Origin: Lingula anatina
Lineage: Eukaryota > Brachiopoda > Lingulata > Lingulida > Lingulidae
NCBI RefSeq assembly: GCF_001039355.2
Contig: NW_019776120.1
Location: 1-64,000 of the forward strand
Length of the DNA: 64,000 nucleotides
Direction of reading: 5' to 3'
Both the position numbers and the translations under genes were made by a program. Under the pieces are notes generated by a model. That model saw nothing but the letters and a program-made list of their open reading frames with translations, searched no databases and was not told the origin of the DNA. Every line of letters starts with the position of its first letter. Within the stretch, counting starts at the first letter, position 1. Shown piece after piece: positions 12,539 through 23,020 of this stretch.

Positions 12539-13824
12539 ATGTGCAAGTTTTGATACTGCATTTCATTCATGAACTTATATATATGCTTTATAGTAAAACA
12601 ATTTTTTGCACCTGTTAACATGTAATACCAGTCATATGTTTTTTTTTTCTTTACATCTTGTTCACTTATTATAACCATATAAAAAGTAAATGATTAAACA
12701 AATTCATCGATCATTTATGACAAAATAGTTGAAGTACATGTATACCCTCCTTATGTTTATCAAATCAAATCCCACGGTAATTTATTTATACAACAGTACA
12801 TGTTCGTGGCACAAACCTCATTGGTGATATTAGGATCAGCTCCACGCTCCAGGAGAAGCTCTACCATGTCTTTATGGCCTGCCTGTGCTGCCTCATGTAA
12901 AGGAGTTCTGCCATACTGGTAACAATAAATGATCAGCGTTATGATATCATGTTATATTTCCTCACAAATTATTTGTTTATTTGATATCTATAGCGCTGAT
13001 ACAGAAATAGTATCAGAGAGGTGAAATGAACTGGATACATGTCATAAATAAAACAAAACTGATTGGAAAATTATGTTAATTCAAATAATATCATCTGTTT
13101 ATCAGAATGCAGAGTATGTGGCCTTTGCTTGTTCTACATGTATTGCCACAAATACTGGTACCCTATGTCCCAAATAGAAGATGTGCTCTAACTGCCAATT
13201 GGCTTCAGAACGGTCAAATGAAATGATTTTAAAAAATATCTATCCGTGGTTTGAATACAGCATATAGTCACACTAAGGAAAAATGCATACTTGTATTACC
13301 CAACTCGCTAACACAATACATGCATACGCAAAACCATGGAACATTCAATGTCAGATTTCATGGAAAATACACTTTTTATATTATACGCATCACTAAACTA
13401 AAGAAATTGAAACGCCTATATAAATATTAATATCAATATCTTTACATAGACATAAATAATGCATGAACGGAAATGAGAGTTTAAGTCACAGACATGTGTC
13501 TTACCCTGTTCCCAGCATTAACTTCAGCCCCGCTGTCCAGGAGTAGTTTCACCATATCTACATTATCTCTCAGCACTGCTACGAGCAGAGGAGTCCATCC
13601 ACACTGAAAAAATCAAAACCATATTATATCATACTTAGGTTTATTTTCTAGATTATTATCATATTATTTCACTGTTTGGTAATGTTTGAGAATGAAGTAT
13701 TATTCCAGCTGCAGCTACGTACCCAAGAGTCATCCTGGCAGTATATATCATATCTCCACTCACTCAGCAGTCGCTTCACCTTGTCAGTATCACCTCTACG
13801 TACAGCCTGGTGGAGCAGTGACAT
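7555..13824 (-). CDS. Ankyrin-repeat and Death-domain protein, gene 1 (8 coding exons)
   Basis: Coding exons in transcription order: 13,824-13,723; 13,603-13,505; 12,915-12,817; 12,262-12,164; 9,701-9,603; 9,270-9,172; 8,769-8,704; 8,375-8,129; 7,868-7,555. (That is one N-terminal exon, five 99-bp ankyrin exons, a 66-bp partial repeat, the Death exon and the last exon; all junctions are GT/AG.) The spliced protein is about 407 aa. It starts [20 protein letters not shown], continues with five 33-residue ankyrin repeats of the type [20 protein letters not shown], then a 82-residue Death domain with [16 protein letters not shown] and [20 protein letters not shown], and ends with an unrecognised C-terminal domain. 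It is predicted cytosolic, with no signal peptide or membrane segment. By family, ankyrin repeats bind partners and Death domains assemble apoptosis or NF-kB type complexes; the actual partner is unknown. A large transposon enlarges the intron 9,702-12,163. All boundaries are read by eye. Confidence 0.85.
7929..7997. repeat. (AAT)n/(ATT)n inverted microsatellite
   Basis: A run of AAT repeats is followed immediately by a run of ATT, so the tract can fold on itself as a near-perfect hairpin. It lies in the last intron of gene 1. A second AAT tract is at 8,476-8,519. Confidence 0.9.
8129..8375 (-). CDS. Gene 1 Death-domain exon
   Basis: 247-bp exon, phase 0 in and phase 1 out, encoding [14 protein letters not shown] followed by the Death fold. 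Visible Death-domain marks are the LARKQLGIP helix, the xxNPND segment, the Trp pair in ILWEWMK and the terminal [12 protein letters not shown] helix. Equivalent exons are at 23,219-23,465, 38,743-38,989, 52,788-53,034 and 54,422-54,668, all exactly 247 bp. Confidence 0.9.
9727..11923 (-). mobile_element. Decayed GGATGA-end element, inverted relative to 55,693-59,941
   Basis: Inserted in the intron between gene 1 ankyrin exons. Its right side (CTCATCC end near 11,917) and long internal stretches match 55,693-57,800 in reverse complement, for example around 10,290-10,390 against 57,290-57,380. The left end is replaced by a different repeat (GGCCCGTAGCCAGCAATTTT near 9,730) with a C-homopolymer. 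It includes an AT microsatellite at 10,715-10,797. I find no intact transposase. Confidence 0.65.
10715..10797. repeat. (TA)n microsatellite
   Basis: Uninterrupted TA dinucleotide run inside the intron 9,702-12,163. A further poly(A)/(TA)n compound tract is at 12,422-12,536 in the next intron. Confidence 0.95.
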
Positions 13825-13830
13825 GACCTG

Positions 13831-15302
13831 ATAGAATACTAAGTAGGTGTAAGTAAGAGGATTTTTTCAGAACGGGATTACTTTAATCATGATATACTTA
13901 ACATTATTTTTCTCTGCCGCATGTAACATAAATTTTAAACGTTACACTTGTATGAGTACGTATAATAGATTCTATGGTACCCCTATACTCCTTACAGCGG
14001 TGAATTGCCTGCATTTTTAAAATATGACAGGGAAACGAAACATCTCGTTGGCATACTGTTATAGTACATTGCAATTAGTAAGATACAATCATATCACTGT
14101 CCAGTGCTGATGTTTGAGGTTCCTTGTTTTACGTTTGGCAGATAAAAATGGATAATTCAAAAAGCTGTACAGCGATACTAACTCTTTTCCGACATTTCAA
14201 GTGTGCCAACTTATTTATCTCGCCAGAATCAATTTCTTTTTTATTTGTAACAATGAAAATACAGGTGCTTCCCTCTATTGACATAGATTTCGGGGAATAC
14301 CCGTTTTTTCAGTCCAGTGCAAAAATGGAGGAAAAATTCCCTTAATTTTACAAACTTACCAGAAATAGATTAATCTTAAAAGGCTACTGTGGCAAAGGTT
14401 AATTTGAATTTCAAACTGGAACTTGTCTTATGTTCCTATGTGAATTGACATATATGACACACAATGTTGTAAAATTACCATAACTTTCACTTAACAGTAG
14501 CAATATCGAATGCACACGTAACTACTGCTGAGTATCACACTTCTCTATAGTAAACATATTTCGAAAAATGATTCAATAAAGAGGAAAATATCTAGGTTTA
14601 TCACTTGACACTATCTGTTGCTTTCGCCAACAAACACAACAAGACTACTCAAAACGGACATAAAATACCGAGTACAAAGGAGATAAATTAGCATTTTGCC
14701 GCGCTAATCACTTAAAGTGGAAACTTGTTTCTTCATTTCAACATTTCAAAGCAAGAAACCACTCACCTTGTCAGGTACAAATGTCTGCCCTGGTAATACT
14801 GGGACGACAGGTGTTGTGTCTAATAACAGGAATGTTGGGAAACCCCGTTTTCAAACAGAAGCGGTGACCTATTTTTATATCATTAAGTTTTAACAGGTAC
14901 ATGGTGTTTTTCTTTATATGTGTGGGAAATATTCACTAGAATAAGGACTGTAACCCGATGAGTTGTTATCAGATTTGGTGCTGCACAATATAATTACATT
15001 ACTTTATATGGTATAAAGTATTCAGCACAGGTGACGGGAAGTATTTACTATGGTGTCAATAAAGAACAACATAAAATGGGATTCCCCTAAACAAACGTTT
15101 AAATGTACTCTCAAGCGATAGCTGTAGTGACAACTTCTCGATTAAAATAAATAAAATAATTAATTAATATCGAGTTAAAAAAGAAGAAACAGAAACACTT
15201 TTCTTGATTAAATCGTGATAATGCAAGGTTTAACACTAGTTCCCTTTTACTTCCCCGAGGTGTTTATATAAGGCACATAAATAGTAATATGTCTAAACAT
15301 TA
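13831..15302. repeat. Unit 1/unit 2 junction and unit 2 upstream block (no further gene seen)
   Basis: From about 14,360 the sequence resembles the upstream block of the other units (for example 14,480-14,760 against 1,290-1,580 and 31,770-32,040). It ends at a MITE at 15,303. Apart from the untranslated exon at 14,767 I see no gene; the ORF at 14,124-14,345 has no counterpart elsewhere in the array. Confidence 0.5.
14767..14872 (-). other. Probable 5' untranslated exon and promoter-proximal region of gene 1
   Basis: On the minus strand, CCTGACAAG is followed by donor GTGAGT (14,761-14,766). Downstream, the first coding exon of gene 1 is preceded by a good acceptor, ATTCTATCAG at about 13,830, with the ATG three bases later (CAG|GTCATG). 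The exon is conserved in all four units. This places the gene 1 start within the upstream block of unit 2, head to head with the plus-strand gene. The 5' edge and TATA/initiator elements are not visible. Confidence 0.5.
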
Positions 15303-16062
15303 CATTGAGAATAAAATCGGAGTCCAAGTGACTCCAAACTTTGAGTCCAGCAGTGGTGCTTAAAATAACTCCCAATTGGAGTCAAGTTGACTCCAACAGA
15401 GTAATGCTATCTCAGACCTCACAAGAGGGTCACAATTGACTCCATTCACTCATCCCTTCATCCCTTGATTTGTCTCTACAAAAGAGTCACCATGACCCTA
15501 TATAAAGGAACTTTTGACTCCTTGGCACATTATGAACAAAAACAACAACAACAGTAGCAAGGGGAGAGACAGCCAGTATTGTTCATTTTAAAATGTTGTG
15601 TCCCCGAACGGGCTCGAACCCACATCCTCCCGCTACAAAGGCGAACACTCTAACCACTAGCCCATGTGGTCAGAAGTGGTGCCTAAAGAGCAATAACAAA
15701 CAGTTTGTAAATCTGGTAATAAGCAGCATGGCATAAACCACTGACAAAGAATGATGAAAACTGTTCTCTCCACGCCGTCTGCTCACTGCCATTACACGTA
15801 ATGTAACGAAGCTTACTGTCCAGCGAGCGAAAAGAGTCGGTGAAAGGGGTCAGGCAGGCACTGGCCCCCGATAATTTGACTCTGAATTTAGAGTCAGATT
15901 GACTCCATGAGAGCTAGGGGGTGATTGACTCTGATAAGAGAGTCAAAATCTCTGGTAGTGGGGTAAGTTGACCCTTTTATATGAGTCAAATTAACTCCAT
16001 GAGGGTCAAGGGGTGCTGGACTCTTTCTATAGAGTCAAATGACTCCAATTATATTCTCAGTG
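15303..16062. mobile_element. GAGTCA-rich MITE, 760 bp, with TA target duplication
   Basis: Terminal inverted repeats CATTGAGAATAAAATCGGAG (left) and CACTGAGAATATAATTGGAG (reverse complement of right), flanked by TA on both sides. The paralogous site near 47,285 (ATGTCTTAAACTTTTATTC) lacks it. Both arms are packed with GAGTCAA/TTGACTC motifs in both orientations, such as GGAGTCAAGTTGACTCC near 15,373. The centre holds a tRNA-like sequence. TA duplication and the CACTG-type end suggest the Tc1/mariner group, but no transposase is present. Confidence 0.8.
15599..15672 (-). tRNA. tRNA-like sequence in the MITE core (probably a pseudo-tRNA)
   Basis: On the minus strand I read a D-arm with A-box-like GGGCTAGTGGTTAGAG, a TTCGC/GCGGG anticodon stem around the 7-base loop CTTTGTA (apparent anticodon TTG), and a perfect B-box GGTTCGAGCCC. 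The acceptor stem is imperfect (TGACCAC against GGGGACA). The anticodon would be Gln, but the body does not look like a standard tRNA-Gln. It could instead be a tRNA-derived SINE head captured by the MITE. Confidence 0.45.
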
Positions 16063-16715
16063 TAGTTTTATTCACATGCATGGGTATGGAGTTGAGTGTT
16101 TCCTTATTTTGACTATATAGGTGCTTAAAAAGTAAAGGGGTTGCATCGTCAGCATGTTGATCTTCATGGAAGACTCATGGAGGGTGTGCCGCATATGCAC
16201 TAAGACGTACGTTACGGGCTCAGTGCGAACCGATTTTTTCCCGACCTGACCTGACCCTGTCGGAGAATTGGCTGGACACCGGTACATAAAGTAAACAAAG
16301 GGCCATCATAGCGAAAAGTTATACGTCGATGGCTTAAAAAGCCATGCATAACTGACCCACCGACGTTATTAATTGATGTAAACGGTATTCCATTATTACT
16401 TAGATAAAGTTCTCTAATGAATGAATTGACTGCCAATTTTTACTGGTTTATGAATTCAGCAAGGAAGATTTAACTCCGTCCACTATAATAATTTGAATCC
16501 AGTTAAATCTATTCGTGTACAATATTGACTACATGTGTACATGTTGACCAATCTTCTCTATATTAACGATGATAAACCTATGTCCACTCCTTGACTTTAC
16601 CATTCATATGCAACTCTCTTAAATCTGACTATTCTGACAAAATGTCTCAATAGACAGTAACGTTCTATATCGTGTAGAGTCGTATCTTAATTATAATTAT
16701 CTGCTGGCTTTTCAG
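16063..16715. repeat. Upstream intron/flank of the unit 2 SOCS exon (no gene seen)
   Basis: Matches 47,260-48,457 in unit 4 but not the corresponding parts of units 1 and 3, for example around 16,375-16,430 (AACGGTATTCC and TTAGATAAAGT). It ends in a polypyrimidine/AG acceptor, CTGGCTTTTCAG, directly before the exon. Short ORFs in it are not conserved. Confidence 0.55.
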
Positions 16716-19480
16716 TTACTGTCAGAGTCGCCCTGAAGTACAGATACAGTTCGTATGGGGTGGGGGAGAGAGGAAAGACCGCCCTGACTCCTCTGGAGAT
16801 AGTTCTCAAGTCAAGTTCCTCTAATCTAACAACTTTATTTAAAATACTGATAGATGCGGGAGTGGAAATACCTTACAAGATTGACTGGTGTAAACTGTTG
16901 AGAAAATCACGATATATAATAAACAGAAATGTTGTGGATCTGATTAAGATATTATTACAGCTTGGAGCTGTGAATGTAGTAAGGGACTGGTTTGAAGAGA
17001 TGGTGGTGGAAAAAATCTGGAGAAAATTTTACGCGGCATCTCGTGTTATAAGGTATGAAGCTGACCTCCATTCCCTGGTACGGATCATGTTGTTACTGGC
17101 TGTGACAGAAGGGGACATTAAGGACACTCTGAGAATGCTGCACTCAGTGGGACTCAAGTACACTGTAAAAACAGTGTTTAGCTCCTAAACACATTTCTAA
17201 GCGCCTGTTTTGTCTCACTTTTTCGACGCGTTTAGCCCCTAACATGCTTAGCTCCTTAACATGTTACACGCTTGTGTTTAGCAGTATGACGCGTTTGACG
17301 GCTTATAAATGTAGGGTGTATTTGTTTAACTTTTGGGTTTCAACTGTTTTGGTCGCACACACACACACACACACACACGCGCGTGCTCGAACTCACGGTC
17401 ACCTTTAACTGCTATAGTTATTTCTTTCTATAACAGGGTACCGTGAACTGTCAACATCGTTGACTTCCCACTATCATCTTTACGGCTGGACTTATTCATC
17501 CTTGTGTTAGCTGACCTTGCGAGGAAGTTTATTGGAATGTATTTCTGAAAACCAGGATAGGAAAATTCACTAGTTCACTAAAGGCACGAAACAACTATCA
17601 TTTTTACTTTAAAACACCTTTCTCCATATTTTGATAAAATGAATCACGGTATTGATATCTATTTATTTTTTCCGGAAGAAATGAACAATAGAACATCAGG
17701 ATGATGGTGGGGTATTTATTATAATACTTTATTTAATCTTTCATCACAAGCTGGTTATTTCGGTACCGATAGTCCGAATATTCTACAATTCGCACCTCTC
17801 TAGTCGCCGACTAACCCCAAGCCAATTTTGGAATTAACCGCTAACTGTAGTTCAAACAGCATAAGACATGTTTTGGTTATTTATATAAAAAAATGTTTTC
17901 AAAACATTATATAATGTTTTTCCAGAATGTTATAAACACGCTGATAAAACTCCACAAAATGGCGTTACATGTATCATAAAATTTTGTAGAAACGGTCTTC
18001 GAATCTTTTTACAAATTATAACCTTACTGTACATCATTTTGCATGGAGTTACCATAATGTTCTTCTATACCATAACCAGCATGTAACCATCTGATAACGT
18101 CGTGAAAACGTTATTTGTTATTTGGATTATTACTTAAAGGTACATATGAACCGAGCATCGGTGGAGCGTGGGTTGCCAGTAACACATATAAACCACTTCT
18201 ACTAGATTCTTGTACGACTCAAATAAAGGGACAAACTGAATAAATCACTCGATCAGCCATAAAAGAGCTTTAGACTGCTCTTTAAATTTTTGGTCGGAAA
18301 TTTAACCTACTTATGTGACCTACTTTTCTGCCCCATGTATATACAGGATAATAAGCTAACAGAAAAATCCATTCAAATATCATTTTTCGGGTAATATTAA
18401 TCAATGCCTTCTGGCAATTTTCTTAATGATACTTTTTGAAACTATATACTGGTACTTGGTTGGTTTTTGAGCAAAAAATTGACTTTGTATGCATCTTTAA
18501 TAGGCCTATTTTAAATAAGCACGCGTTACTGCAAGGAAGGACACAAAGCAGACTGCTCCACGCCTTCAACAGCTCCACACGTTTACAAGGGGAAGTGTTA
18601 AGCCAAATTGTTGAGCCTTGTAATAAACTTATGGGACCGGTGAAACTAATCACATAGCTAAAAGTGCGACACTTCTAAGAATGTTAAACATTTTTATTTC
18701 TTCTGAAAGAAGCTTGAAAAGCTAAACTTGTTGTTCAGCTACCCTCTACCAGGGCGACAGATTGATTTTTCACAGATATTCACAGATATGTCTCTAGATA
18801 AATAGAAAGTCATTTTGATCTGATGTCGCCTCAGCAAAAAATGTCCCCAAGAACTGCGGCCTTGGTAGAGGGTATTGTTCAGCAGCTCCAGGAATTCCAC
18901 ACCTATAGCAGCTCCATGTGTTTAGCAGCCTCACGCGCTTAGCAGGGGAAGTGCTTATAGCCAATGTGCTTAGCTTGTGATAGACTTATTATAGATCCAT
19001 ATACCGGTGAAGCTAAGCACATAGCTAAACGTGTAACACTGCCAACGTGTCTAGCATTTTCTTCTGTGAAACGCTTGAAAAGCTATACGTGCTTAGCTTT
19101 TACACATATTTCTAAATGCGTATAGGTACTTAACGTATGTTATATGTATTTAAATGCTAAGCACTGTTTTTACAGTGTACAACCTTGTTAACAGTATCTC
19201 TGCCACTCATCTTGAACTTCCTGTGGATTTAGACTAAAAAATCACCCAGTTTTATCAAGACAATTTAGCCTGTTTTCCTTCTCTGTTACACTGCTGTGTT
19301 CGAGCCATACGCAGAACTCTCGGGGAGGGGAAAGTTACTGAAAGTCATATAAAAAGTTTAAAGCTCCCAGATTCTTTGCTTAAATTACTAACTTTACCAG
19401 AACTAGATAACATCAGGGACATGAGGTTTCCTTTTATGGAAGATACAATATATTTAGTCAGTGGAATAAGCAATGGCTAG
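16716..19480 (+). pseudogene. Ankyrin/SOCS-box terminal exon, unit 2 copy, split by a transposon
   Basis: The exon starts after CTTTTCAG with two bases of a split codon, exactly as in the intact copy. Its first part (16,716-17,160) is open and encodes TALTPLEIVLKSSSSNLTTL and DWFEEMVVEKIW. It is then interrupted by a 2,017-bp element (17,161-19,177) and resumes at 19,178 through the SOCS-like segment to a TAG at 19,478-19,480. The ORF would read a few codons into the element and stop. The second part also has a TAA in GACTAAAAAATC where the intact copy has a Ser codon. The SOCS segment is therefore lost from this copy. Confidence 0.85.
17161..19177. mobile_element. 2.0-kb non-autonomous DNA transposon inserted in the SOCS exon
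   Basis: Ends CACTGTAAAAACAGTG (itself a palindrome) in inverted orientation, followed inwards by TTTAGC and its inverted counterpart GCTAAG. The flanking TA is duplicated; GTAC with the ends starting ACTG is an equally possible reading. Removing it restores the exon sequence CTCAAGTACAACC. The subterminal regions contain many TTAGC/GCTAA motifs. A (CA)n tract is at 17,357-17,380. No transposase ORF is seen. Fragments of the same element are at 31,403-31,523 and 43,079-43,379. Confidence 0.85.
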
Positions 19481-19961
19481 GACAGCCAGTGATGGCTTTT
19501 CTGTTTTCTTTTCATCTATATTAATTACATGAAGTGATTCCATCGGTGATAACTATTTTGTTTTTATTTTACATTTCAGTACCCTTTCCCTTAAATATAT
19601 TTTCTTTCTATACAAGGGCAGAAAAAAATCCATTCTGTAAACCTTTTTTTTTATGGTTCTGTGGTGAAATAATTACAGTAATAGACATTCATTCAAAGCA
19701 TTAGGGATGTATTCTGCAAAGATGTTATGAAAGACGCTATAAGAACATTCATTTTCTTTTCTACAAGATTAATGGAATGGAAGAATACCAGCCAACATTG
19801 CAAAGGATTAGTTGTGGCTCCTTTTCCTAATAGGAACCAGTTAACCCTAATACTGCAAGGAAATGCTATGTGTCTACATTGACATGGATGCTTAAAATAT
19901 CATACGTGTATGAAATTTGACACTGGTCAATAAAGATGAAAAATCCTTCAAAATACCAATC
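19481..19961. repeat. 3' flank of the unit 2 SOCS exon (no gene seen)
   Basis: Matches 35,213-35,690 and 49,213-49,740. It probably contains the 3' UTR of the plus-strand gene. No polyadenylation site can be assigned with confidence. Confidence 0.5.
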
Positions 19962-21090
19962 TTGCGTATTTGAGAAAATTCAAGATTGCTGCAATTCACA
20001 ATATGAATAGAACAGTCAACTACTGCCAGAGAGACATTGGGTCCAATATAAAATGAATTTTGTTTGTATTTCCCACATTCTTCTTGGACTTTTAGATATC
20101 TATCTGGTGGATAACAAGTGTATACCCTTAAGCATTTTGAAAAAATATCATGATTACCCTAATTTGCCTTAGAAGTGCCATAAAATCTAATGCACCAGTT
20201 TTCCTATGGGGAAAAGAAGGCCATCTTGGATTTCCCCAAAATTATAAAATATGGACATTAATTACCTAACAGATATGTATCATGGGACAATAATACTAAA
20301 AAACAGAATAACAACTGAATTCAGCTTCATTTTATTTGTAAGCCTACCCCTGCAGGTTTTAACTGAACCCCACCTTCTATTGGCTAATATGGCAGGCATT
20401 TATATTTGTTTTGTTTTCAAAAAGGATACACATAACATTCTCGTCACATATATATTATGTGAATTAAAAAGATGTGGGAAATACTCAGAAACAAACCTAA
20501 TTTATCAATTAATATTATATCTCCATGGCAGATGCAGCCCTATGTGTATACTAGTATTCCTTTGATATGGGGGCCATCTTGGATTTTTCTCGAATTGCCT
20601 GTGAATTAAGGTTAGCTACTCGCCACAATATATTATTTGTGTAATAGGAAACAAAATTAATTAGATAGTTGGCAATGCATCTTCCTTGTTGGCATTAGTT
20701 AGTTGAAAAACCCTTGTACATGTTCTAGTATTCCTATGCCATACGGCGGCCATCTTGGATTTTTCAATAAGTCCAAGGACACTAAAAGTTTGGTATCTGA
20801 CACATATGCATAATATGGGTAATAACGATGTGGAAAACAGTTAATTTGATAAAAATAAACATAGATATGTATATATTTCTACAAAATTTCACAAATTGGC
20901 GGCCATTTTGGATTTTTTGGCCAAACGGTAATTTTTTTCCGTGGGCTACGGCTCTAATTTGATTTAATATGTCAAAAGGTACCCTCATGCAAAGTTTGGT
21001 GCTTTTATCCGCTGTGTCACGATTTGGACATTTTTTTTATTTTTATTTTTATTTTTATTTATTTATTTATTTATTTTTTGCCTAAGCAAC
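19962..21090. mobile_element. Inserted repeat with recurring GGCCATCTTGGATTTTT motif
   Basis: Unit 3 passes directly from CAAAATACCAAGCC to ATGTCAATAC near 35,685, so about 1.1 kb is extra here. Within it the motif GGCCATCTTGGATTT occurs near 20,220, 20,570 and 20,743, with a variant GGCCATTTTGGATTT near 20,901. It closes with an ATTTT/ATTT-rich tail at 21,030-21,077. The ends are not resolved and no transposase is visible. An ORF of 104 codons at 20,251-20,565 is not recognisable and is probably fortuitous. Confidence 0.5.
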
Positions 21091-21467
21091 TGCACTAAAT
21101 GTCAAATCCTGGACCTCATACATTTGATAGGTCTCTCTCATTAATGATAGAGTAAAAAAAAATCATTTTCAGAGTCTGTCATTTATTTTCTATATACAGG
21201 AACGACGATATTGACAATTACAACTAAATTGTTTCAGAAAGATCCTTAAATATATAACAGTATATACGCTTGCTATCCACCTTCTTTCTCTTGGTGAATC
21301 TTTGATGGAAATAGCTGTGAACTTAATTCGATAAATGAAAAACAGACTACAAAGTGTAGAATCACAAAATTTAAATTTATTGCACAAAGCGACAGTTCAA
21401 TTCAAACATATCAAGCAAGTATGCATAAAAAGACCATACTTTTATACACCTGCACACTGTTGTATTA

Positions 21468-21760
21468 ATTAATTCCCACACAAAAACGCAGTAGATACTC
21501 CAGCGCAGTAGAGTACTGCAATCATACTGCAAACATGCTTCAAATCTGCTTCGATGTGGGAGCTAATTAGCATATTTGAAACATGCTTCTATCATGCTAC
21601 TAATCTACTGCATTAATGCTCCTCCTCTGAACGACCCTTTGTAATTTTTGAAGTAGAATTGCAGTAGGCTATACTGCATTTCTACTGCAAATATGCTCCA
21701 CACCACTACTGCGTTAATGCTTATTTGCTACTCCGATACTACTGCATTTTCGTGCATGTT
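21468..21760. mobile_element. MITE-like insert rich in TACTGCA/CTGCAGTA motifs
   Basis: Absent from the paralogous sites near 5,640, 36,060 and 50,115 (GTTGTATTACATTTTAGAAC). It has imperfect inverted ends: CACAAAAACGCAGTAGATAC on the left, CACGAAAATGCAGTAGTATC on the reverse complement of the right. Between them are repeated TACTGCA, GCTACT and AATGCT motifs. No ORF. Edges are approximate. Confidence 0.55.
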
Positions 21761-22165
21761 AAATACATTTTAAAACTCTCCGTTTGTTGATGTATTCTGC
21801 TAAATTGCATTTCCACCAATATGTTAAGGACATATGCCTGAAATACATAGTAGTTTGCTTTAAATAGTGACTCATTATTTATGTGATGTTACTGGGTTAC
21901 TGTCCTGTTGTTACTTTAGACCTCTGTCCATATCGGGCGATTTTATACTAAACAAAATGTTTCTTCTGCTAAGTTCTTATCAACCAAGTCAGAGAAGTGC
22001 CATACAAATATACACGTATTTCAGTAAAAGTATATTCTACTATATCAGTGCAAAACTATAGGCGCCTATATATTTTAACATGTGTGCAAGTTCAAATAGC
22101 CAAGCATCTTATATTCGATAAAAGACAAACCAATACAAACCACCACCTGAAAATGTATCTAAAGA

Positions 22166-22245
<80 letters not shown>

Positions 22246-22706
22246 TATTTCAAATATTTTCTACATATCATGTGCAGCTATCTAAAGTAATGTTAATATC
22301 ACATTATATTTTATATGAATAAAAATCAAACCACTTTACCAACCAATCAACAATTACATTCACATAAACCGTAATAATCATCACGTAAACAGAAATAATA
22401 TTTTGATGATTTCTTTTCAGTGATCTGGAGTTTCTGGGCGTAGGTGATAACTGAACATCAATCTCTAATTTGATTATTGAGTGGAATCGAGTAAAGTTTA
22501 ACTTACGCTGGTAATAATAAAGATGCATTGTTTTTTAAGCTTGCAATTGTATAAAATTTATGCCAAAAGATTGCCACTTTGAAATGTTATATGTTCAAAG
22601 CATATTCTCTTTTTCAGTGTGATTAATGAAGTAGTATGTCCTGATAACTTGCCAACGGTTCTTCCAAATGGCAGCTAAAAGTTCAAGTTCAATAAAGGAC
22701 AGCCCT
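21761..22706. repeat. Intergenic DNA between convergent genes, unit 2, with (CT)n(TA)n tract
   Basis: Matches 36,060-38,012 and holds a CT run at 22,169-22,213 followed by a TA run at 22,214-22,243. The homologous compound tract in unit 3 is at 37,457-37,526 and also has a GATA extension. I see no gene. Confidence 0.65.
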
Positions 22707-23020
22707 TTACTCAGTCATCTTAACGAATGTAGCGGCATTCCGGCAGACGCCCTTCCCAGCTAAGCGATACTTGACCACGGCTTTGTTGCTGTCGTTGTCA
22801 TCCACCTTGGCATTGGCGTTGAAGCTCTCAAGTGGAACATACAAAGATTCCAAGTCTTCGGAAACGTAGCATTTCAGGTTCATCTCCGTCATGTTGGACA
22901 ACGTGACGTCATCTGTGCTTGACTGAGTGCGTTGGAGGGAGGAGGAAAACTTTTGGAACTCGTCCTCTGGCTTGCTCCATATTTCATTCAACAATGAGGA
23001 ATATTGATTTCTGACTTTGT
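22707..23020 (-). CDS. Gene 2 last exon: conserved C-terminal domain
   Basis: 314 bp, same phase as gene 1. It encodes [38 protein letters not shown] and [18 protein letters not shown], then a TAA stop. The MPEDEF motif of genes 1 and 4 reads KPEDEF here. Confidence 0.85.

Noticed and set aside
20251-20565. 104-codon ORF in the GGCCATCTTGG-repeat insert
   Set aside because: AT-rich, no recognisable domain, no paralogue; probably chance.
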